Shown here: piece after piece, positions 1 through 11,654 of the stretch
How the letters are laid out: each line of letters opens with the position of its first letter
How positions within the stretch are numbered: position 1 is the first letter of the stretch
NCBI GenBank assembly: GCA_949130485.1
Contig: OX422194.1
Location: forward strand, 4,352,699-4,416,698
Length of the DNA: 64,000 nucleotides
Reading direction: 5' to 3'
Source: Agelas oroides
Taxonomy: Eukaryota; Porifera; Demospongiae; Agelasida; Agelasidae
Notes under the pieces: model-generated
The model's database searches: none
Seen by the model: only the letters and a program-made list of their open reading frames with translations
Told to the model about the DNA's origin: nothing
Translations under genes and position numbers: made by a program

Positions 1-77
1 CCCCTTCAGAAATGGTATTGTTGTGAATACATTTTTGTGATATGTAGATCTGATGCTTGCTTTATGTTTCTTTCCAG

Positions 78-2830
78 CGAAGTCCCTTTGCTACTCCTGG
101 ACTTGCTTTTGTCAAAACCATGACAGCAGACTTTGACTTTGATGCAATATTTCGCCTAAGTGATGATGAAGATGAAATTGCATATGTGGGAGCCTCCTAC
201 TTCATGTGGATTGTATTTGTGATCATCATGGTGACTCTCTTTCAGAACCTGCTTGTAAGTCTCCCTCTCTTCTGATTAGATTAATGGAGGGTTACTACAT
301 ACGTAGGCCACTGTTGAACTTGGCAGGTGTGAAGGGGTATGCACTACCTTAGCTTTGTTCACAGGCTAACTTGTAACTTGCAAATCTTCCTGTTTTTGGT
401 GACCCAAACCACTATTGTTTGGGACTGCAAATGAGAAAGCAAAAGAAATCTAACAGTTTAACATGCATGAGTATAACGTATACATTATACAATAATTTCG
501 TGCCAACTTGGCACTTATGGACTAGGCACTTTCTAGCTAGTATTATGTATGATACCTGCTTGATAAGAATCATCCATCATGCATTGGAAGGGGTGTATTT
601 TAGGTATATAAGTTTATCATTTAGCTATCAATGACATCACCTTTTACAGACTAGTGTGGCTGTTGGTGACATCCAAGAAATTCGAGAAAATGCTCTACTC
701 AAGCAACGCGAACTTCATGTGAGTTTGGTTTTGGCTAGCCCATACCAGGATGTTGTTTTGATTTAGAGCAGCACTGATGTACTGCTTTAGCTGTGCATTT
801 ACTTGTGAGACAATCTCTAACATTATTCATGACTAGGACTATGCACCTAAGTTGAAATGTAGATTTTCTTCGCTTTCTGACTTGTCCATCATTGTTCTTA
901 CTTATGCTAATAGCACTATAACCTTACTAAAACTCCATTGCAACACCATGATAGTTATAACTCTGGATTTGATGCCTGCTCTGGTAGGTGTAGTTTTGTC
1001 TAACTACACGTTCCCAGTTTATACACACTTACATTCTTTTGTAACTGGGCACAGTTTTGGACAGCTGGTTTTGCAATTGTTACCTCATGCTATTGAACAA
1101 GAGTTTAGGTCTAGTAGACTTGTGTAACATCAACATGTAAGACTCTTTACTCACTCTCACTTCATGCTGACACAATGGAGCCATAAGCGAATGGCTAATA
1201 TGCTACTGACACGCTGAATCAGTGTCAACCATCACCGCAAGAAAGGGAAAGGAGTTCTTAGCACTTGGCCACACAACGCTTCGATGACTAATGTATACCA
1301 CACTGATGATAATTATTGACACTAACTGTGATTGGTGTCAATAGCCTGTATGTGGCAACTATTGATACCAATTCAGTTACCACTGTAAGCTCTGGCACTT
1401 ATATGACCCCTTGAAGCAAACACTTCCCCCCTCTTCATTTCGTTAATATTTTCACTCGTTTACAAGTACCCTGTGGTGAGCTTTTTCTGGGTTTGCTTTT
1501 AGTGAGCTTTTTCATCAAGTGCTTCCATCAACATGTACAGACTGAACCACTAACCTCATTTGTAGGGGTTTTTTTGCTCGTAGCATGAGCTTACATAGGT
1601 CGTCTCATCACCACTGACAATGCAAGTCCCTTCACTTGGATGCCTCTTGTTTAGTATCAATGCAAGCACGGCTGATTTTCTGTAGTACATGACACGCAAT
1701 GCTGTCGTTCTTCCCGAAAGCCACGGCAGTCATCATGAATGCATGTATTATTGACCTCATGTGTAATATCATGTTGAACCAGGGGGGCATATGGTCAGTA
1801 CTAATTGCCTTCTTCTCACTCTACAGTCCAAAATAGTAGGAGGGGTGTATCATCACGAGCATACAGTAAACACACACAATATGGCATAGTACCTATAGTG
1901 TTCAAAACTAATTGCTAATGGCTGCAGGTGGAGCTGCTGCTGAACCTTGAGGAGCTGTTCCCACAAACAGTGGGTAATCTAAATGAACAACAGAAATCTC
2001 ACAAGACATTCAAAATGTTGGAGTGGGTGTGGAAACTTGCTAGTGGTGCTAGTGAAGTGGTAAGTTTAACCCTTTAGCCTTGACATGCATGTACATGCAT
2101 GACAGCATGTTGCACATGCATATCGCATGTTGGCATACTGTGTATGCATGTTGGCATACTACAAGTACACATTTGCATGTTGTGTGTGCAAATGGCATGT
2201 TGGCATATTGTGCATGCATGTTGGCATGGTCTGTCCACTAAATGCTGTATACATGTTAGAAATGTTGTGCATATTAGATTTGACAGATCACCCCCCATAA
2301 TGCTAAACCAACAGCATGTACTTGCTAAAGGCGACTAACACTGCCCACTCATTGCACCTAATGACGTGCTAGTTCTTCTCACTTGGCACTGCAGCTAACC
2401 TGCAGCCTTCTCCCCAGGACTCAGAGCTAGCAATCTGCAGTGGACAGTGACTTTCACATACCATATGGGGAGCAATGTTTGTACACTTAAGTGGCTCATG
2501 CTTAGTTTCCTCCAATAAATAACCCTACATTTTTCTCACTTGGCACTGTAATTTCTCTCCACATACTATTAGGAGGAAGTGCACCCACTTGAGCACAAAC
2601 TTGAGCAGACACTTAGTGAGATTGACAATATCAAGCAAATACTGAGGGATCACTCCAGAAAACTAGAGGAGACAGAGAGCACTGTCAAGCAGGTGGAAGG
2701 ACACCACGAGGTGCAAGAAAATCTTGCTCAGCGAACCTCTGAGAAACTCGACATCATGAAAGACCAGCTTCTGGAAAAGATCGAACAACTTAATCTCAAA
2801 CTCCAACAACCTTCTGCTGCTGCTCATTAA
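78..2830 (+). CDS. TRPA-like cation channel, copy A: last four coding exons (5' part outside window)
   Basis: Exons 78-254, 650-718, 1928-2059 and 2573-2830, all with GT-AG borders and phase 0 junctions; TAA stop at 2828-2830. The first exon encodes the end of the pore region (FATPGLAFVKTM) and transmembrane helix 6 (FMWIVFVIIMVTLFQNLL). The next encodes the TRP-helix region with the TRPA-type motif VAVGDIQEIRENALLKQREL. The last two give a charged coiled-coil tail (LEHKLEQTLSEIDNIKQIL). Known for the family: TRPA channels are tetrameric, non-selective cation channels of the plasma membrane, opened by irritants or temperature. The four exon lengths (177, 69, 132, 258) equal those of the complete copy at 13.8-29.96 kb, so this is a tandem paralogue that appears intact in the part visible here. 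Ligand or temperature sensitivity cannot be inferred. Confidence 0.85.
2095..2235. repeat. degenerate tandem repeat, TGCATGTTGGCATA-type
   Basis: Several imperfect copies of TGCATGTTGGCATA lie in the last intron of TRPA copy A. They create short open frames on both strands with no coding character. The matching intron of copy B lacks this array, so it arose after the duplication. Confidence 0.7.
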
Positions 2831-3634
2831 AGCAGAAGGCAATCCTTTTAGTTGTTTTGCTCCTATGGAAGCATTTTTAATGTACAACGTAGGCAATATT
2901 TAGATTGGAACCATTCATTGTAGCCAACCTTGTTTACTAGCATAATAGTTGTGTTTTTCACAAAAGATGACCTTGTAATTTTGTTTAGCTCCCATAGAAG
3001 CTTTTTTTTTGTTGTTTTGAATGTATGACTTCTAGAAGATGGTTTGATTTGGATTGAAACTATGCTATTGTATTGTTAGACAAACTTAATTGTTTAGTAG
3101 CTTGATCACATAGTTCTCTGTATTGTTGTCATGCTTTTAATAACATTAGATTATGTTTTCATCACGAGATGATGGTCTTAAAGAACACCTACTTGTCATG
3201 TTCCTGGTCTTGTTCCCCCACCACCACAAAATGATCAAGGGGCTGGATCTGAACATACATGCAGAAAAATTCAATTCTTTATAATGTTAGCTAAGTCCAT
3301 TAATTTTGCTCAATCTGAATGAGCAGAACAAGGTTGCATGGTCCCAAGGCTTTATGACCATGCTAATAGCATACGAGTAAACGTATTATTTGGACTTAAC
3401 TTATTTTGGGACAAAAGTACACTTGAGTGTTCTATAAATCAAGTTCACAGCAACAACAAAATTAATGAAAACAGATCACATAAAATTACTCGATTGTGTA
3501 CTTCAGCTGCATTTCCACATTTGAAGTACTGTATATAGCATTGAACTATGGCTTATAAAGTGATCTGAAAATGGACATCATAATAATTATTTTCATACAC
3601 AGAACAAATTTAACTTGGCCATTGCATGGGTAAG
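2831..3634 (+). other. 3' flank of TRPA copy A, duplicated intergenic block
   Basis: Non-coding. Segments match 29958-30482, for example the shared phrases around 'cctatggaag', 'gatgaccttgta' and 'ggttgcatggtcccaaggct'. It is the 3' UTR and intergenic part of the segmental duplication. No clear AATAAA was found. Confidence 0.6.
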
Positions 3635-3915
3635 CTAGGTACTAAGGGTGCTGAAATTTGAGGCTGGTAAGTAACACTGGTATGGATCATTCTGGGGGAG
3701 CAGCTGGCTTCCAGTGTAGCCATTGAGACTGCTAGGGAATGGAGAAGAGTTCGTGTGTTGTGTACCGAAGGTGCTGGTGGCATCACTCCCACCATAGATG
3801 TGTGACCCAGTGCTATGGTCGAATTCGTGGTTCCGCAAGGGCTGATGTACTGATGGTCTCGATTGTAAGCTGGGGAGGAGGTCTTACATTTCTTGAGCAT
3901 GGTTCACAATGGACT
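3635..3915 (-). pseudogene. decayed copy of the last exon of the receptor tyrosine phosphatase
   Basis: On the minus strand this matches the Ser-rich cytoplasmic tail encoded at 30483-30875: the motifs [20 protein letters not shown] and [13 protein letters not shown] are shared, and the stop falls at the equivalent place (3637-3635). About 10 bases are missing just before the shared GAGACCATCAG stretch, and further small gaps lie upstream, so the frame is broken. The phosphatase D2 part is absent; beyond about 3915 the match degrades and then resumes with intron sequence near 31105. No phosphatase exons lie further upstream, so it cannot make a receptor. It marks the far end of the segmental duplication. 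Confidence 0.8.
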
Positions 3916-5096
3916 TTGTACATTTGCGACGCATACAGATCTACTGTCCACATATTCATCACAGCAAGCTTGTTTCAACTGATACAGCAATGAAAACGAG
4001 GGACAACCTACGTAAAAACACAACTTGGGTTTTCATTCACCTAACCCTGTTCGCCCTTTCCCTAGAGCTCTGTTTTTCATTGTACATTACTTCATCTATT
4101 AGTTGTTGAATGATAAAGTATGAGTGTATTTATGAGACTTCTATGCACCAATGTTACACATTCAGTCCAGCCAGAACTGGAGTTCACACAACATGCAGTT
4201 ACTGTTACATAGCCTCATCCCCATGCAGGCCCAGCTCAGCTTTCTGTCGCTTGCAATAAGAAAGCCTGCATGGAAACAGGCAACTCTTCAACCAGATTTA
4301 TGTAATATGGCTTCACTGTTTCGGAAACAAGGTAGGGCACATGGGTCAGGCAGGGGAATGTTACCAAAGCAGTGCACGGGAGGCTATTGTCTGGGGTATA
4401 CTACCTACCTCACACTAGTTGCTAGAATGAGGCTCCACTAAGTATCTACATTTAATACTGCAAGGTTGCCATATCAGTGTTACTAACTAATACTAAGCAT
4501 AAATAAACTAAAGCAATGCAAGGATAGTTGTGTTTGTCCATGTTCACTAGTACTGTTGCAGTGATACTGCAGTGAGTTGGTGAAGAGAGACGGCATCCTT
4601 GCAGGCATATTCAGTAACTGCATGAGAGCACGTCACTTGCATTCAATGCAATTTGCAGACTCCTGGCCGGACCACAGATCTCTCCTGGCTGGCTGCGAGG
4701 TTAAAAAGTGGATGGTATGCCACGGGGATTTTCGTTTTACAATGCGCCGAAAACCGAGTCCAGCCCTCATGACTCGAAGGGACAAGCCCACGGGAATCCC
4801 CTTACCTGTAGGTATAAAAGCGATATCATATTGACTCGTAGCTGTTCAGTAACGACTGCGTTGTAAACTCCTGGTGTGCGTACCAGTTGGGCCATTTGTT
4901 GGGCAAGGTGCAGTTGCTCATTGCAGAGCAAGATGAATCTTGAAGTACAGTACGATAGCCTGTTAAGCTATCTGCGCACTGGCAATTGGAAACCTGTGAG
5001 CGACAAGAAACAGAACCTGAAAAAAGGGTGAGATTAATCACATAAATCGTGTGGTGTCTGCAAGTAGCTTCAAGTGCAAATAGTACTGCAACCTTT
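3916..5096. other. intergenic, no gene recognised
   Basis: Only short open frames are present, with no recognisable domain. 4640-4830 is richer in GC and ends in a TATAAAAG string, but I recognise no promoter or RNA there. Confidence 0.4.
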
Positions 5097-5675
5097 TGTT
5101 GTCGTTTTCTACATGTAAACAGTGCAAAGGTGTAATAGCTCACTGATTGGCTGAGCAAGTGTGCAAGTGTGTTACCTGTATGTCGCTGATTGGTCAGTAT
5201 ACATAAGATAAATCATAAGGAAACAGCGATTTGCTGTAAACTATAAAATTGTACTATAAACTTGTAAGTACCAACAACATGCTGTAGACTATACCAATTA
5301 CCATAAAACATGCCACTAAAAAGTAAATGTACATGATCATGTCTATGCAATTGTGAAGAGTCTGGTAGCTTTAGTGGGCCAATTCTCAACAGCATCTCTT
5401 GTTGTCATTGTTTTCTACATGTAAAACATGTGTTACCTGTACCTCGCTGATTGGTTAAGTGCATAAGATAAAACTCATAAAGAAACTGCTGTAAACTGTA
5501 CTATAAGCATGTAAAAGTACCAACAACATGCTGTAAACTATACCAATTACTGTAAAACCTGGAAAACATGTCACTATGCTACCTTGGAGGCATATGTACG
5601 TGATCATGCCTATGTTTGTGAAGAGTCTGGTAGCTTTAGTGGACCAATTCTCAACAGCGTCTCTTCCTATTTGCT
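5097..5675. repeat. two-copy tandem duplication, unit about 290 bp
   Basis: About 5097-5400 and 5401-5675 share a long colinear set of phrases: a tttctacatgtaaa start, a gctgattgg motif, ccaacaacatgctgta, ctataccaattac, tgatcatg, and gaagagtctggtagcttt near the end. Divergence is moderate, with small indels. No coding content. Confidence 0.8.
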
Positions 5676-6224
5676 CACTCCATATTTACGTAATTTCCCC
5701 CTCCCCCCCTCCATATTTGCTTTCCCCAACGTTTACTTCACCCTCATGTTTAATGCCATTCCCATCTTTTTCCTGGAGCAAGAAAAAGCGCTAATGAAAA
5801 AAGCTCCCCTGTGAACATACTCATTAGTGCATTCATGCAGGGTGTTAGTAAATCAAGAAACGAAACAGAAGCCGCACCCACAAAATTTGCAAACCTGTGC
5901 ATCTCGGCACACGTCTGACCTTTGTAGTAGCTATATATAAGCTACCTGGGGCTCATTTTTATCTTCCAGTATTATTAATCAGGTAAGTAAAACTCACACA
6001 TTGCTGTTTATGTGCTTTTATTGTTGTGATACTGGGAGAGGCTATAAGAGCTGGTTTGTTTAGCCCCATACCCGATGCAATCTGTTTGCTGGCAAACTTC
6101 AGCCTATGGTTTATGCTCCTTCTCATACACAAAATGACCTATAATAACTGAGGAGTTAGCTTAGCTAACAGATGACCCCTGGCGTTGTTAGCTACTGGTG
6201 TCAGACAGCTCCCATACCTAGCAT

Positions 6225-7040
6225 TCTAATTAAAGTGCTATTGAAAAATACGATACTTATGACACAACCTGCACAACCAGGCTACCAATGTATTCTACTC
6301 AAAGGTAGCTAAATGTTCATTGTATGTATAGAAAGGGAGACGAGCGCCCAATACTGAACTGAAGATGTCAACTGTCAGCATGCAGCTAAATGACAAGAGC
6401 TACATAAGAAAGTAGCAGCCACAGCAAGGAATACACAGAGAACAACAATAGCCTTACCTCACTAACAATGCTGATGATGGGAGCGAGCCATAGCACAGTA
6501 GAAAATATGCATGCTGTGATGCACTTGCGCGGAACTTGTATTTTGTGTGTGTGGCTTCCATTTTTTTCTTTTCGTTTTGCCATTTCGTTTCATGATTTAC
6601 TAACACCACATTCATGGCAAGGTGTTGCTGTGGTAGCCTTGGTCCCAGGCTCTCAAGAACCTGGGAATGAGGCTGTTGATGCAACATAGATGATACTCAC
6701 ACTGTTACAAGATTTGTTAGTTTTACTTCTAAACTTTGACAGGATATAACAGAAAATACCCCAGATCTGCTATGAATACATACACATACCCAATAAAGAT
6801 AAGATATTTGAAACCACTTAGCAAAAGTGAAATTTGGCAATTTGCAGATCAATTGGATTACAAGTTCAAATTTGGATGCACAATATTAAAGTGCCATTGA
6901 AAAATACGATGCTTATGACACAACCTGCACAACCAGGCTGCAAGTACATGCTCTGCAAGTATATGCTCTGCAACCAGGCTGCAAGTAGAAAGGGAGACGA
7001 GCACCCAATACTGAAAACTAGATGTCAACTGTCAGCATGC
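6225..7040. repeat. dispersed direct repeat pair (6225-6375 and 6885-7040)
   Basis: Both copies carry 'aaagtgc.attgaaaaatacgat', 'cacaacctgcacaaccaggct', 'agaaagggagacgagc.ccc' and 'gatgtcaactgtcagcatgc' in the same order. In the second copy the spacing is altered by a triplication of a 'caagta.atgctctg' motif. Confidence 0.75.
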
Positions 7041-8492
7041 TAATTCTTAATAATTTCAGGTCTCCACTCAGCTTTCCATCGTTTGCAATAGTATGTTACC
7101 AGGTAACTTACACCACACATCCCATGTTTACTCCCCCCCCGTCTCCCATGTTTGCTCACCCCCCCCCCCCCCCCCCTCCCTCCCATGTTTGCTCACCCCC
7201 CACACATCCCGTGTTTGCTCACCCCCCCCCCCCCCTCCCTCCCATGTTTGCTCACCCCCCACACATCCCGTGTTTGCTCACCCCCCCCCCCCCCCCCCCC
7301 CACACACATCCCATGTTTGCTCACCCCCTTGTTTACTCCTCAATCTTTACCTCACTCTCATGTTTTCCATTTCCATCTCTTTCCTGGAGCAGAAAGCACT
7401 AATGAGTGTGTTCGTGGGCCTTCTTTAAAACCTGGACCGGACCGACCGGATGTGCACCAGAAGTGGTTGTTATTGCGTGCATAGCACAGTATCCGAGTCA
7501 GAGAAGAGCCAGTGGCTAACTGAGCAGTAGCAGGACCATGTGATGGTTCTTTCTTACTCAGATGTCAAGCAAGGCATCTCAAAAGCAAGCAGCTAGGCGA
7601 GCTATTTCACTCAATCATATTTCTAGAAAGATTTCACTGATTCTTGGATGTGTTTTACTGAGAGGCCTTAGCTACACAGGTATTTAATATTTATCCAATG
7701 TCTACAGCTTACTTGTAGCTGGAGATTAATACATGCATCGAAAGACGACACACACGCATAAAATTAATGGCGCCGCTATCGTCGTTTCCGACAGCGACTG
7801 CAAAGAGGAGGAAGCGCAGTCAGCCACTGGCTAGCTCGTTCACGTTAACACTCGACTTTCGAAGTCAGTGAACCTTTTGAACGTAGCTCAAGTCATTCCC
7901 GTTTGGTTACAATGCACAAGTACCAGTCATCCAGTTGCAACTTACTTGCCTTATATTTTAATATCAAAAGCAACACTCACAGTTCATGTACACAAGATAG
8001 GAATCACCTGAGGTAAAGCTGAGTGCTCAGAAAACTATTACTACTTGACTCTCCTATCCAGTTAGCATACTGTGCACGCAATAACAACTACTTACGGTAT
8101 ACTTCCAGTCGGTCTGGTCCAGTTCCAGATTTCAAAGAAGGCCGTGTTCATGGGGAACTTTGCTTTGAGCAATCATGAAAAATTATCTTTGTGCATCCTG
8201 ATCTACAGATTGTCAAATTTCACTTTTGCTAAGTGGTTTCAGAGTGTTTGCATTGTTAATGGGCATGTGTAGTAGTAGGGTATTTCTGTGGTTGTAATAT
8301 CCTGTCAAAGTGCAACTCTTAAGAAAATTGGAAGTGAAACTAACAAGTCTTGTAATAACCTACCCATGTGATAGTGTTCACACAGTCTCATTAAGTGGTT
8401 ACAGTGTGACTATCTATGTTGCGTCATCAACAACCTCATTCCCAGGCTCTTGAAAGCCTAGGAATGAGGCTACCACAGTGACACCTTTGCAC
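6615..8492. mobile_element. large inverted repeat, probable non-autonomous DNA transposon
   Basis: The left arm (6615-6885) is the reverse complement of the right arm (8140-8492). Both outer ends read ggtgt..ctgtggtagcct followed by a 'cccaggct' hairpin, then a shared stretch around 'aacaagtcttgtaa', and the inner match 'tttcacttttgctaagtggt'. The interior holds the C-rich minisatellite and a second inverted pair (7420-7490 against 8060-8125). No transposase frame is seen, so it is best read as a fold-back or MITE-like element, possibly composite. Confidence 0.7.
7130..7325. repeat. C-rich minisatellite
   Basis: Tandem units of poly-C plus 'tcccatgtttgctcac' and 'acacatcccgtgtttgctcac'. It gives proline-rich open frames in all three plus frames, which I treat as artefacts of composition. 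Confidence 0.85.
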
Positions 8493-8594
8493 TAATGCAC
8501 TAATGAGTGTGTTCACAAGGGAGCTTTTCTTACAGCAATCATTAGTTTTTTGCTCCAGAAAAAGGTGGAAAACGTTGCTGACTACTTGAAGGTA

Positions 8595-8707
8595 ATTGCA
8601 TTCTTGGCACAATAATTATGTGTTTGCCGGACATGCCTTCGTGACAAGAAATTCTTGTCACGAAGGCATGTCCGGCGAACACATAACTATTGTGCCAAGA
8701 ATGCAAT
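8595..8707. repeat. near-perfect 113-base hairpin
   Basis: Two arms of 56 bases around a single central base (8651) are complementary except for about two positions, one of which is a G:T wobble. The sequence has no homopolymer or simple-repeat character. It could be a very short fold-back element or a transcribed hairpin (small-RNA precursor). No promoter was identified. Confidence 0.8.
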
Positions 8708-10654
8708 TATCAGACCTATTCTCTATTTGCTGCTCGATTTGTTGTGTAGCCTTACCTTCAACGTTCCCTAACCATCAAAGCATCAGTCGCTAGTGAAAGG
8801 ACCGGCAAACTTCCTGATTTCAGTCATCAACCTTGAGCTAAAACAGAAACTCGAAAACCACCTGAGTTTGTTCGTAAGTAGGTTTGTTGTAGTTCAGTCC
8901 TTACAAGAACAAAGCGCTGATGCACAGAGTTCTCTCTTCCGCACAAAAATTACAAACTAAAATTGAGCGGCTATTTTGCACTTCGATGATGTAACGACTT
9001 TTAATTGTGTACTCTGCGATTTGATTGCTCATCTCACATTTGGAATTTGTGCTTTGTGCTACGTATACACAACTCAAAGTGGAAACGTTATACCATCATT
9101 ATGCATGTAACAATAAGTACTCAACAAAGTGCCAATTGAGTGAGAAATAGATCTACCAGGATCCAGTTGAGATTTGATTCCAAGATATTCTGAAAACGTG
9201 CAAAATGCTCTTACCACTGTCATTGGGATCCTTGGCCAGTTGAGCAGAAGGCAAGCTACATCGTCAGCACTGTCTAAAATCCTTAGTCTAAAATACTCAG
9301 TACAGTATATAGCTTTCATTTGCTGTGCAAATTAAGTGCATCAGAATGTAAACAACAAGCAAGCACTATTGTGTAATGGGGGATTTTTACATTTCACTGA
9401 AGTGACATTCTACTTGGTATTTCACTACAGACCAGCAAAGACCAGTCCTTCAAGAGAACTGACTGAAGATGCAATGACGCATGATAAATTGGAAACTACT
9501 CCACCATTGTCTTCAACACCTTTGGAGGTAAGCACCAGTGCATGATATTGTTCCAGCTGAGGTATAACTCACTAGTGTGGGTGGGGCTTGCTCATGCTCC
9601 CCCCCCATTAGCCAATACCTGGGCAGAACCATGTATGCATTGCATACATCATTCTTTCTCTTCAACAATAATAATTTTTGGTACAGTATTGTCTGCACAC
9701 TGCACATGCACACTAGCTTCGAACCCAGGCTTTCCATTCCAGACTTTGTCATACAGCTTTGGAGAAAAATCAGAAAGAAAGCCTGGAAGGGTTTCGTACG
9801 TAATACGGTGGTACCATGACGTCAAGTCTACAGGACACAAAGGTAACACGTCACACAAAATGTTCATGTTATTCGGCCAACAATCTGAGGGAAAGAAGAT
9901 GCAAGACCAAGTGTAAGGAGTGGTTTTGACCTCTGGAGCTCTTACACACTCTGGTAAGGAATGGCATGTGGCTTCCCAGAAGCCACAGTTCTGCTGTGCG
10001 TGGGCCTGTTTTCTTACAGCAATAGCCTGGCTTCTCCCAGCACTGGCAATTTTCTGTGACAGTCCACTTTCCAACAGTGTCAGCAGTGTTTAGTGTCTGA
10101 GCCTCCTGCTTCCATGCGTTAGGCTATCTCAAGGACCGTGCGAGTGTAGGTTCCAGCTCTGATTATGGTTAACTTCGCTCCACTGGTCACAAACCAGCTA
10201 TCTCGAATTACCTCATCAAGGTAGGCTCCAAAGTTACATTTAGAGGCCAGGCATCTAGGTTCTGAAAGCTGCTAATGCAGTGAAGGAGGTGATGAAGCTA
10301 CAGTGGTCTAGTTTGATGAAAGAGGTCAAGGTTAAACTTACTGGCTGTGAGGAACTGTCTTCTGCTGTAGTTGTGAAGTATTATTACACTTCAAAGCTGT
10401 CTTTTGACTGCTTGAAGCTATTACTATGCAACTGCAAAGGCTGATGTCAGGTTACATGGTTAGAAATGTACTAGAGAATTTCAATTCCAGGACTTGATTT
10501 ATAACTAGCTCTTTCTCTGGATTCCTAAACCTCTTTAGTTGAATGTATATCTCTTACTCCATCTATCCACTGGTGTGTTATACATTTTAAATGGGGGTAC
10601 ATTGCATGCAGCAAACCTCGCTCAAAGCAGAGCCTGGCCACTATTTTCGATTGG
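8708..10654. other. intergenic, no gene recognised
   Basis: Open frames near 9542-10074 overlap a repeat-like segment (9722-9800) that resembles the hairpin element at 63440-63564, with shared 'tttccattccaga.tttgtc'. I see no supported exon. Confidence 0.4.
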
Positions 10655-10862
10655 GGCAGTGTCTGTCCCAAGTGTTGTAACTTTTAACCCCGGTTCTAAC
10701 ACCCATCATAGAGTGTTTATAACTCTAGTGATGTGAGAAGTGCAAGGAACCACTGTGTCTGTCCCAAGTGTTATAACTTTTAACCCCGGTTCTAACACCC
10801 ATCATAGAGTGTTTATAACTCTAAGACTTTGAGCGATGTGAAAAGTGCAAGGAACCACTGTT
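10655..10862. repeat. tandem duplication, unit about 100 bp
   Basis: Two adjacent copies contain 'gtgtctgtcccaagtgtt', 'ttaaccccggttctaacacc', 'catcatagagtgtttataac' and 'aagtgcaaggaaccactg'. The second copy has a few extra bases (agactttgagc). Confidence 0.85.
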
Positions 10863-11654
10863 CGACCACTTACTCAGCAGCAATGGAGATCACTTGTGCC
10901 TGTAGCTTGTGGGGGGGCTGGGGGCCAAAAAGCATGACATACATTTGACATCACAGGACCGAGACTGCAAACAGCCATACAAACATTACGCCTACGTCAC
11001 GATTACCAAGCCTCGCTGCGCTCGGCAATAATATTAATATACCACCTATAGTACTAGTGGATATGTAGAACATTGTGGGGGCAAGCCTGAGTGAGCAATG
11101 TAGAACAGCCTACAGACCATGCATGTCTGTGAATGCGTAAGTCCTCACATAGCATGGCATACGGTAGTACACCATATATAGGGCTGGCCCCGAAAAAAAT
11201 GGCAGCCACATTAACAAAAACCTTGGATGTGGCCAGCGAATGAGACTATAGTAATTTTGTATGTACGTGTGTTTGTGAACAAAATCGATGACAGAGTTAA
11301 ACCTGAAGGCATGCCCAGAAGATGCTCAATACAGAGCATTTACACAAGGGAAAAATACCTTTGTAAGAACTTGGGGGTTAAAGAGGGGGGAGGGCATTTC
11401 TTTGAAGGGGGCGTATTTTTGGGAACTTACAGTATTGCATCACAGTTGTGACTGAATTTCAATTGAGCTATACTATGAATTGTTTGCCTGTGTTACTGTG
11501 GTATTACCACGTCTATTAAATTATTGGAAAGTCTAAGGGGTGGGAGGGGCACCCCAGCTATCTTAGGCTTCCTTCAACTTCCTATTTCACATAATAACTC
11601 TAAATATGAGTAAGCTACTAGCTGCATTCACCTGATTAGAACCATAGTCACATG
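10863..11654. other. intergenic, no gene recognised
   Basis: No domain or splice-supported exon. A short alternating AT/GC stretch lies near 11030. Nothing else stands out. Confidence 0.4.

Noticed and set aside
4640..4840. GC-richer stretch with TATAAAAG and 'cccttacctg', possible snRNA or promoter
   Set aside because: No match to known U-snRNA cores and no gene downstream.
7022..7484. Proline-rich frames, possible collagen-like or extensin-like protein
   Set aside because: C-rich minisatellite read in three frames; no splice or start context.
9649..10074. 141-codon minus-strand frame
   Set aside because: Overlaps a repeat resembling the hairpin element at 63440; no recognised domain and no exon support.
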